Below the pieces are notes generated by a model. That model was not told where the DNA came from. It worked only from the letters and a program-made list of their open reading frames with translations, and did no database searches. Position numbers and translations under genes: made by a program. Positions 24,266 through 32,624 of a DNA stretch of 64,000 bases are shown piece after piece. Each line of letters begins with the position of its first letter. The first letter of the stretch is position 1. Source of the stretch: Mallotus nudiflorus (lineage: Eukaryota; Streptophyta; Magnoliopsida; Malpighiales; Euphorbiaceae); assembly GCA_947683625.1 (NCBI GenBank), contig CANTUR010000156.1:1550001-1614000 (forward strand), in the 5' to 3' direction.

Positions 24266-26302
24266 CAGGTTTAATCAATACTCCAAGTATGCATTTATCT
24301 AACTTAAGGTAGTAGACTGGCCCTAAGTACACTATGTCAACTAAGGTTTTGTAATCTCACTACTGGCATGACTGGCCCTAAGTACACTCGGTCAACTGAG
24401 GATCCACAGCTAACCTTTTCCAAAACCAATAACTCAATAACAATATTTGATTCTCAACATAATTCTACCATACTATCGTGCAACAATCCTTGTGTATCCC
24501 ACTAGGTAGCATGTTCTACTGCTATCCTTCAAATCCATCTTATATTTATGGAAAATAGTAAAATGCAAAATTAAAATACAAGTGGCATTCATTTAAAAAG
24601 GATGTACCACTTATATACTAAAAGTATACCATAAATATACAAAAAATATACTAAATGCATATGCTGAATATATGACAAATATACTGAATATATATACTAA
24701 AACATGCTAACGTATATATGCCATATATATATAAATTATATACTAAAAACAAATTAAGTAAAATGACACATATACCAAAATATACCTAAAGTATACCAAA
24801 ACATACTTCTTCATTTAATGTAATAATTCATATCAAAACATAATAAAAACATGGATTCTCAAAAGCATGTATTCTATATGCAATGTATATATAGAATAAT
24901 AGCTCACAAGTTTGCACTCCTCGAGACTAACTCGACGGGTCTGGTCTGATAGACCTCAGTCTCGATGCAGCTAGAAAATAAATAATAATAAAAAATTAGA
25001 ATAAATTCTAACTTATACTTCTAAGAATTCTAAAGAAAGACTCGATCTAGGAATTCAAAACTCAAACAAACACAGAAATTTAGGATCGAGTTAACATCAT
25101 GTTTTATGAGAATTTTACTAAAACTTCGATGGAATTCCTCTGTAAAACAAACATCTCTCTACAAGCAGTAGAGCCGATCCTCCAAGGAAAACACACTTCT
25201 AATACCACAAAGCTCAACACCTCGGGTTAGGACCTAAAACTGCACAATTTTTTTCAATCGAGGTTCATAATTCACCAAAAATACATATAAAATAATAAAT
25301 ATATTAAAAATCATTAAATTCCATAAATATCCACAAAATAAAAATATATAATATGTTTAAACATTAAAACACTAAATACAATTATTTTCACAATAATTAA
25401 ATAAAATCTCAAATAATAATATAATATTAATAAAAATCCAATTTTTCCATAATTCCACATAAAATGGTAAAATTCACTTTTATATACTCAAATAGCTTAA
25501 ATATATAATAAAGGTAATTAAAAATCCATTTAATCACCAAAATAGTAAATATGACATTATTTGAATATAAATTTCAAATATTAGTATTAATTTGTTAAAA
25601 ATAGTAAATAATTTATAAAAACCATTTTATTACCCTATATAATTCTAAAATAAGTTAAAACATATTATTTAACTATAATTTCCACAAAATTACACAATTA
25701 ACCTATATATACAAAATTCACATAATATTAATAATTTCTCAAAAATTATATAAGTTCACTAAAAATTATTTTATAAATTCTAAAATTATTAAATCAAATT
25801 AATAACACTAATTTAACCAAATTTCCATCCAAAACAATTAATTAACATAATTATTAAAAATTCAATATTTAATATTAAAATATTAAAAAATTACCCATAA
25901 TTCAAATTAATTCAAAAAAATAAAAAAAAATATATTTTTGAGAAGCTAAAGTTGCCAAGATCAACATTTCTTAAGCAATAATCCATGAATTAATCAATAT
26001 CAAGTTAAAAATAAAAATAAAAACCTTAAAACACAAACTAAAAATTGAAGATTACTTAAAATCAAATGGATTTAAGCTCGAACGGAGCTTGGAAATGAAA
26101 TCATCGAAGTTTGGTGGTTCATATAAGACCGATGCAACACAAAATGGTGGTCGGAATTGAAGTCGTTGGTTTGAAGCTCCTCCCTACTGTTGTTGCTATT
26201 TTGGGTGATTCTGGCAGCCTTTTGACGTGCTACAAGCGATGGACAATAGATGGGAAGGAAGAGAAGTTGATAGTGGTGAGTGGTGGCAGTTATGGTAGCT
26301 CC

Positions 26303-26329
26303 GGGGGGGGGGGGGGGGGGGGGGGGGGG
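26303..26329 (+). repeat. Run of 27 consecutive G
   Basis: An uninterrupted G homopolymer in the GC-richer exon-like block of solo LTR B, followed by taagg. No counterpart in the other LTR copies in the window. Confidence 0.9.
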
Positions 26330-26684
26330 TAAGGTGGCGCTAGTAGAGACTCAAGAAGAAGAAGAAGAAGAAGAAAGAAAGAAAAGAAGAGGGGAGAGAG
26401 AAATAACTTTGACCCAAAAAGTTGACCTTTTTTTATTTATTTAGGGAAAAGACTAAAATTCCCCTCAAACCAATTAACAACAACAATAATAATAATAATA
26501 ACTTTAATGTATTTAATTAATAAAACCCCTAAAATAAATTATTTTACATAAAAAAAATTCTTCGAATAAAATAAATAAATAATATTCACAAATAACAATA
26601 ATAATATATAAATGAAATTTAAATTTTAGTAACACTTCATTTCTCAAAATAGTTTAATATTATTTAAAATACAGGGTCATTACA

Positions 26685-26689
26685 AAAAC
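26685..26689. repeat. Target site duplication AAAAC, right copy (solo LTR B)
   Basis: Matches 23389-23393 exactly and directly follows the LTR end ...TTACA. Confidence 0.9.
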
Positions 26690-26929
26690 CTACAAAATGT
26701 AAATTGCAAAATTAATCTCACAAAAATAAAGTAAAACACAAACATCAATAAAAGATAAATTAAGCAAATACACATTTAATTTATAAATAAATATTAAGAT
26801 AATAAAATGAGGTAAAAGAATAAAAATGCATAAATATGCACAAAACATAAATAAAATCAAGACTAAAATATATATAAACTTAGCATATGTATAAAAAATG
26901 TAAAAAATAATATTGATTTCATCCAGTGA

Positions 26930-28595
26930 TTCTTAGTCTAATTTTGACATATTATAATGGTTATTTGACCGTTGTCCCTTTCATGATGATATTAAAGCAA
27001 CAGTCTTCAGTATGGATGCTAATAGTGCCCTGGATCATTATGGCTTTACATGTGTGTTTTATAAATCTTATTGGGTGATCATCAAGCATGATGTGTGCTT
27101 TATTATTTGTAGCTTTTTTTCACCTAGGTATTATCACCTCTAGAATTAATTCTAGCATAATGATTTTAATTCCTAAAGTCATTGATGTTATTACTGTTGA
27201 GCAATTTAAACCAATTGTGCTTAGTAATTTTAGTATGAAGATTGTAACTAAAATTGTAGTGGACCACCTTGCTTTAATAGCTACTAAAATGATTTCTTGT
27301 AACCAGTTTGGTTTTTTTAAAGAATCATAGCATTTTATAATTGTATTGCTAGTGCTTCAGAAGGGCTGAATCTCATGAATAAGGCTTGTTTTTATGGTAA
27401 TATGGCTATGAAAGTATATATTCATAAAGCCTATGACACTATGGATTGAAATTTTTTGCTTGATGTCTTAGAAGCTTTTATGTTTTCTTTGTAGTTTAGG
27501 GATTGGATTATGGCTTTATTTTCTTTTTCGAGGTTGTCTGTCATGATTAATGGAAAAATTCAAGGATACTTTCCTTATTCTAGAGGTGTTCACCAAGGTG
27601 ATCCTCTTTCCCCACTTTTATTTTGCCTTGCTAAGGATTTTCTTAGTAGGTTTCTTGCTGCCAAGGTTACTGAAGGTGCTATTACCCCTATGTTTCATAT
27701 TAGAAATTGTTATTTTCCAACTCATTTTTTGTATGTTGATCATGTCTTAATGTTTGCTAAAGCTTCTCTTTATAACATTTGAGCTATCAATGACATTTTT
27801 TTGGCTCTATCAAATTATTAATTGGTCCAAGTCTAAATCTTTTTTGGCAAAGCTATTTTAGAAGCTTATTTTACTAAGCTTTTATTAGGCCATGGGCATC
27901 AATAAAGGTTGTCTTCTTTTTTGTTATTTGGGAGTTCCTTTATTTTTAGGCACTTTAAAAAAATGATAGTTGAAGCCTATAGCTAATAAAATTTGCAGTA
28001 AGTTTGCTAAATGGAAATAGCATACTTTGTCTATGGCAAGGCATCTCACTTTTGTATAGTCAATTATTACTAGTTCTTTCTTGCATACGTTTATAATTTA
28101 TAAATGGCCTAGCTCCTTGCTTTCTTCTATGGAGCATTTCATGAGGAATTTTTAATGGATAGGTTGCATGAATGAAAAAAAGCTTGTCACAGTGCTTTGG
28201 CATATGACTTGTCTACCTTGCATGGAAGGAGGATTGGGTATCAAGCAATTGAAGCATATGAATGATGCCATGTTGAGCAAAATGGCATGAAAATTGATTT
28301 CTTCTCAGGAATTTCCTATCACTACTCTTTGGTCAGATTTCTTTTTCCATCTTGAATACCACGTAATCATTTTTTCCATTCTTTGATTTGGTCTGCTCTT
28401 CAAAGAATTTTTCACACTCTTTTGGTCTAATTGTAAATGGTTTATTGGTGAAAATTACAATCTTAACTTCTGGATTGATGCTTGGATTAATCCCCTAATT
28501 GTGGATAAGTTAAGTATTCTCCCTAAAGAGTAGTGTGAGCTTATTGATTCGGTGCCCAATTTTTATGCTAATCACTCTTTGAATTTGCACTAGTT
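26930..28595 (+). pseudogene. LINE (non-LTR retrotransposon) reverse transcriptase remnant
   Basis: Readable blocks in order are: DIKATVFSMDANSA...DHYGFTCVFY at about 26985-27070; SRINSSIMILIPKV...ITVEQFKPIVLSNF and NQFGFF at 27130-27330; INGKIQGYFPYSRGVHQGDPLSPLLFCLAKDFLSR at 27550-27655; and FLYVDHVLMFAKAS at 27730-27770. The last corresponds to the (F/Y)ADD active site but reads YVDH, so a catalytic Asp is lost. Further along are MARHLTF-like and LPCMEGGLGIKQLKHMNDAMLSKMA blocks, and a C-terminal zf-RVT-like part to about 28590. Both ends and the endonuclease are missing. Many stops. Confidence 0.85.
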
Positions 28596-29062
28596 TTGTT
28601 TATGAAGAAGAATGATGGTACTCTAAGACTGTGTATTGATTATAAAGAATTAAACAAAGTGACTGCTAAGAACAAGTATCCTCTTCCAAAGATATATGAT
28701 TTGTTTGATCAGCTTTAGGGTGCACAGTTCTTTTCTAAGATCGACTTGAGGTTGGACTATTATCAGTTATGGTTTAATGAAGCCGATGTTCTTAAAATGG
28801 CATTCTATACTAGGTATGGCCACTATGAGTTTATGGTGATGTCCTTTGGATTAACCAATTCACCAACAACTTTTATGGATCTGATGAATAGGGTGTTCAA
28901 ACAATTCTTGGATTAGTTTATGATTGTTTTCATTAATGATATAGTGGTGTATTCGAAGAGTATGAAAGAGCATGTATATCACTTGAGGACAGTGTTGTAG
29001 ACATTAAGAGAATAAGAGCTTTATGCTAAGTTCTCAAAGTGTGATTTTTTAAAATATTTAGG
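28596..29062 (+). pseudogene. Old Tekay-like RT fragment
   Basis: Begins with VLFMKKNDGTLRLCIDYKELNKVTAKNKYP and continues through the fingers and palm (FYTRYGHYEFMVMSFGLTNSPTTFMDLMN, IVFINDIVVYSKS). The catalytic motif reads FIND instead of FIDD. Stops occur at several places. DNA identity to the young polyprotein is about 80 percent by eye. It ends at ttaggatacgtg, where it is fused to the 3' end of a young pol. Confidence 0.85.
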
Positions 29063-29168
29063 ATACGTGGGAGACTGAAGCTGAGATGCGAGCTTCTTAC
29101 CCGTATCTCTTTCCTTCTTGATCTTGTTTTCTGGAATTCGGGGACGAATTCTTGTAAGGGGGGAAGAC
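29063..29168 (+). pseudogene. Detached 3' end of a Tekay-like pol with polypurine tract
   Basis: Practically identical to 37318-37423: it encodes WETEAEMRASYPYLFPS then TGA, followed by the noncoding end with AAGGGGGGAAGAC. It belongs to an internal region whose rest is missing, located directly before the 5' LTR of element F. Confidence 0.9.
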
Positions 29169-29608
29169 TGTAATATCCCGTGTTTTTAAAATATTTTTAC
29201 ACAGTACCGGGATATGCAGAGTTAATAATTTCTGTATTTTATATGATATTTTTATGAGTTAATATGTATTTAAAACCTATTTTAATTACGGTGTATTATT
29301 TTCAGTGTTTTACGTAAAATTTTCCCGGGACTTGCATTTTCGGGGAAATTTTCACGTAAACAATTTATTATTAATTATTTTAGATGTATTTACGGACTTG
29401 CATGAACTCATACATATTTTTAAATTATTAAATAAAGTCGGTGTGTGTATATTTATTTAATTAGGGTTTATTATTCCCTAATATTTTATTAAGTATTTAA
29501 TTGTTTTATTGTTATTTAATTAATTTTATTTAGTATAAATTATTAAAATATTAATATTTTTATGTGTGTGGTGTATATTTGATGTGTGTAATTTAATATT
29601 ATTTTAAT

Positions 29609-29700
29609 ATATAGTATAATATATATATATATACATATATACATCAAAAATCAAAAAGTTTGCAAAATTACCATTTTGCCCCCGATAGTTTCTTTTTCTT
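29609..29700 (+). promoter_or_regulatory. Candidate LTR core promoter
   Basis: A TATA-rich stretch (tataatatatatatata) is followed about 50-90 bp later by a CT-rich tract (CTTCTTCTTC), a pyrimidine patch common at plant transcription starts, and then by the only GC-rich block of the LTR. The arrangement is the same in the F 3' LTR and in both LTRs of element D. Exact start of transcription not determinable. Confidence 0.45.
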
Positions 29701-29941
29701 CTTCTTCTTCTCCGATCGTTCCCTCACCATTTCCGGTCGCTGCCGTGCCGTTCCTTCACCGTGGGTGTGCCGTCCGGTGTGCCACCATCTTCCCCGACCA
29801 GTTTCGCCGCCTGTGGAGGCCGTTTCCGGCGTCGGGAGAGCGATTTTGGCCGGAGAAGCCGAAAATCAACTCACCGTCGATCACGCCGATTTCGGCCACC
29901 GTTTTCGACACCGCCGGTCTCTTTCTTCTCCTTGAGCTCCG

Positions 29942-30856
29942 GTGAGTGTGATTCTAGCTTTGCTTTGAGCTAAAATGGTCTAGAATTGCTTAGTTTTCGA
30001 TTTGTAAATTTCGGCCTATTAGGGTTTTTGATTTTTTTGAGCTTCGAATTGGATGATTCATGGAAACTTCCTTCACAAATGTTGTTCCTAGTAGCTTAAT
30101 CTTCATGTGTGAATTTTTGTAGAATTTTTGGAGATTTTTTGGATTTTTGGGTATTTTTGAATATTTTAATATTATTTTTTAATTTTCGGAAATTAATTAT
30201 TTAAATTATGAAATTGGAGTTTATGGTTGAATTGGGTGTTGAAATGAATTATAGGAATTTATTTGGAATTTTTATGAATTTCTAAGTATTTATTTTTTAT
30301 TATTGAAGTTTAGGTGATTTTGGAAAATTAGGTTAATTGTGTTTTAAATTGAATTTAATTGGTTAATTGAGTTTAAATATTGATATTATTGATAAATATG
30401 TTGAGAAAATTAATTTTAGATAATTGTATGATTTTTGGTGAATTTTTGAAGTAATTTAGGTATATTTATATATATAGGGGTATTTTGGTAATTTTATCCT
30501 AAATTGTCTAAAAATGTAATTTAATTGGTTTTAATATTTATTTAAGGTATAAAAATGATTTCTACAAATTATTTAGTATTTTTAACTAATTAAAACTATT
30601 TTTCGGGAATTATTTTCAATTATATATATAATATATGGTTTTTCTAATAAAATGAGTTTTAATCGGTTTTTATAGTGTTTCAAGGTCAATTATGTAATTT
30701 TTACCTATAAAATGTATTTCTGTGATTTAAGGATATGTTCGGTATATCGGGAATCATTCTGTGCTTGTGGACCCCGGTCGGTGGACTGTAGTTTGGAGTC
30801 CGACCGTGGGATTTTGATTGTGTTGAGCTCATTTTTCGAAGTGTGTTTCTTTGCAG
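29942..30856 (+). other. Candidate intron in the LTR leader
   Basis: The donor context CCG|GTGAGT at 29941/29942 and the acceptor TTTCTTTGCAG ending at 30856 flank a 915-bp AT-rich stretch. The donor is retained in the old LTR A (complement of about 8041-8048) and LTR C (about 49014-49020). The acceptor is retained as a pyrimidine tract plus AG in A (about 7121), B (about 25181) and C (about 48017). Retention in diverged copies suggests function; no transcript evidence here. Confidence 0.4.
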
Positions 30857-30864
30857 GGTCGGCT

Positions 30865-30938
30865 CTACTCTTTTGAGTAGAGAGATGTCCATTTTACAGG
30901 GGAGGTTCTGTCGAATTTTCGGTAGAATTCTCGTAAAA
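30865..30938 (+). other. Two adjacent conserved hairpins in the LTR
   Basis: Hairpin 1 is CTACTC-TTTT-GAGTAG (30865-30880). Hairpin 2 (30892-30938) pairs TTTTAC with GTAAAA, GAG with CTC, TTCT with AGAA, and CGAA with TTCG. In LTR A (7041-7114), B (about 25112-25175) and C (47939-48010) hairpin 1 keeps its stem with different loops (CTCTACTaaaaAGTAGAG, CTCTACaagcaGTAGAG, CTCTATcgaaGTAGAG). Hairpin 2 is kept in A, partly kept in B and partly decayed in C. Confidence 0.6.
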
Positions 30939-31614
30939 CGTGATATCCAGTCGAACCCTAAATTCTGTTTCTGTATTTTAATGCTCTAGATTGAATTCTA
31001 GGATTTCTGTTAGGTTTATTCTAATGTCGGTTATTTATTGCTTGTTTAGTTGCGCCGAGACCGAGGGCTAGTGGACCAGGCCCGTCGGACCTGTCTCGTG
31101 GAGCGCATTAGGTGAGTTACTATATTATATATATATGCTTAGGATGCATGATTTAGAAAATGCATGTTTTATTTTGACTGAATATGCATAAATAATGTGA
31201 TTTATATTCAAGTATATTTTTGGTATATTTTTGGTATATAATAAATTATATACATGTTTTGTTAATAAAATATATTTAAAATGTTTTTAAATATATTTTT
31301 AGTTTAATTCATGATTTGATTGAATTCATTTGACATATATATACTCAAAATATACCTGGTTTATGTTTGGTATATTTTCGGTATATATATGGTTTATATT
31401 GTTGATTTATTTAAATTCATGCATCATGTATTTGTGAATGAATGTTTTATTATATTATTAATGAAGGATATCAATAGAACGTGCTACCTAGTGGGCAGCA
31501 CTAGGACCGAGTACGTACCGGTACGCCTATAGCTTTAGGCTATATTACTAACTATTTGTGGATATTGATTTGATTATGATTATTGATATGTGAGATGTGG
31601 TTTGGGGTGTGATT

Positions 31615-31722
31615 GCTGGAGCTCGGTTGACCAAGTGTCTCGGGGCCAATCACACTGGCAGTCAGACTGCTGGAGCTCGGTTGACTTAGTGTCTCGGGGC
31701 CAGTCTACTGTCCAAATGGATT
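31615..31722 (+). repeat. 54-bp internal LTR repeat, two units
   Basis: gctggagctcggttgac...gtctcggggcca occurs at 31615 and 31669. The same two units are present in all young LTRs (F 3', D 5' and D 3') and in A and B. LTRs 1-1047 and C have three. Confidence 0.9.
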
Positions 31723-32414
31723 AAGTGGATATATTTTGGATTAAGTGAGCCTGTGTGGCTTGAGTGTGGTTTAACACTATTTTCTGAGGTTGCGATATTC
31801 TAGGGTTCTATGTGATCCTTCATAAATTGGGATTTTTCAGTAAAATATATAAAAATGATTTTTCTGCATTTGTGTGTATTTGCCTGTATATATATTAGAT
31901 ATATATATACTGTTGACTGTATGCATTATCACTTAGTGTGTATGTATATATATTATAGTAATTCACTCAGTGAGGTCTGACTCCCCTCCGTTGACTATTT
32001 TTCAGGAGAGTCAACTTCCTCAGACCTCAGTAGCAGGTCGATACGTCGGATTTCTTCCGCCCCGGCTTCTTTATGTAAATTGTCTACTTGAGTCTTATTT
32101 ATTTTATCTAGACACTGCAGTAGTTATGAATTAAAGTATGGGATTTTATGTACTTTATTTTAAAGAGATGTATTATATTGAAACTGGATTTGTATTAAAG
32201 ATTATATACATCTATGTGATGAGATGAGATTTAGTTTAAATCCAGTTGATATGGAAAAATGATATTATGATTTTTATTTCCGCTGCATATTATATTTTTT
32301 ATTGTTATTATGGCATGCTTTATTTTATTTTTAGGCTTGCTACGGGTTCCGGATTCGAAAGAATTCCCGTTCCCTAGCGCCGGTCATGGCCCCTGTTTTG
32401 GGTCGTGACAAAGT

Positions 32415-32426
32415 TGGTATCAGAGC
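32415..32426 (+). other. Primer binding site of element F (initiator Met tRNA type)
   Basis: TGGTATCAGAGC, complementary to the 3' end of plant initiator methionine tRNA, 4 bp after the 5' LTR. Marks the start of minus-strand DNA synthesis. Confidence 0.93.
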
Positions 32427-32624
32427 GAAGTTCGTATCAGAGTGGAGTTCTGTGTCAGGGCTTAGTTATGTGAGTTGTGGCCCTAGTTTTAAAGTTGTGT
32501 TTTCTGTTGGACTACTGCAGTGTATTAGGTTCGAATATGTCTTGATGAGTATTCCTTGCTGTAGTTTTCAGCGTTATTCCTCCGTTGTCTGTTTTGTCTG
32601 AATCTTTCCGTTTGTCTTTTTAGA

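Larger units (their letters stand above)
23394..26684 (-). mobile_element. Solo LTR B of the Tekay-like family
   Basis: It begins TGTCATGACCC and ends GGGTCATTACA (plus-strand view), 3.29 kb, with a perfect 5-bp TSD and no internal region. It shares all landmarks with the LTR of element A and is closest to it. A 91-bp tandem duplication (23730-23911), a second duplicated block (about 23941-24032 and 24174-24265), several (TA)n tracts and a 27-G run (26303-26329) are specific to this copy. The structure indicates LTR-LTR recombination that removed the internal region. Confidence 0.93.
8723..26910 (-). mobile_element. Old Ogre/Tat-like Ty3/gypsy element with antisense extra coding regions
   Basis: The minus-strand order is 5' LTR (22677 rightwards, truncated near 26910 and interrupted by solo LTR B), PBS-like site (22659-22676), gag (about 21870-20550), protease (about 20190-19480), RT, RNase H, a second RNase H, integrase (to about 15830), extra plus-strand coding regions (15455-11700), tandem repeats, polypurine tract (10766-10786) and 3' LTR (8723-10765). 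A second RNase H between the first one and integrase, and extra coding regions downstream of pol, are known traits of the Tat lineage. All coding parts contain stops. The outer limits are uncertain because other insertions truncate both LTRs. Confidence 0.78.
22677..26910 (-). mobile_element. 5' LTR of the Tat-like element, split by solo LTR B and truncated
   Basis: The LTR starts (plus-strand view) at TGTATATGG, 22677. The block 22922-23393 is homologous to about 8978-9405 and continues, after the solo LTR insertion, at 26685-26910, homologous to about 9405-9605. Similarity ends at about 26907-26930, where a LINE fragment begins, so the U3 end is missing. No genes seen. Confidence 0.7.
29169..32410 (+). 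mobile_element. 5' LTR of element F
   Basis: Starts TGTAATATCCC and ends GGGTCGTGACA, 3242 bp. Parts in order: AT-rich U3-like segment with a TATA-rich stretch (about 29609-29642); a CTT-rich tract and GC-rich block (29690-29945) ending in a GTGAGT donor-like site; an AT-rich stretch; an acceptor-like TTTGCAG at 30850-30856; two hairpins (30865-30880 and 30892-30938); another short GC-rich block ending in GTGAGT (31051-31117); a palindrome at 31514-31525; a 54-bp repeat in two units (31615-31722); and the U5-like end. No protein-coding gene of its own is supported. Confidence 0.93.

Noticed and set aside
29660..29973. Open frames in the GC-rich block of the LTRs (repeated at 37915-38225, 54632-54844 and 62873-63085)
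   Set aside because: Three overlapping frames are open at once, as expected for a GC-rich stretch with few stop codons. No domain is recognisable and the old LTRs do not keep the frames. Better explained as a leader block.
31615..31722. Direct repeats in the LTR as a CRISPR-like array
   Set aside because: Two or three adjacent degenerate units within an LTR of a plant genome, no spacers of constant length and no cas genes.
32415..32426. Initiator tRNA-like sequences as tRNA genes (also 5568, 51183, 60432)
   Set aside because: Only 11-12 bases match a tRNA 3' end, next to LTR edges. They are primer binding sites, not tRNA genes.
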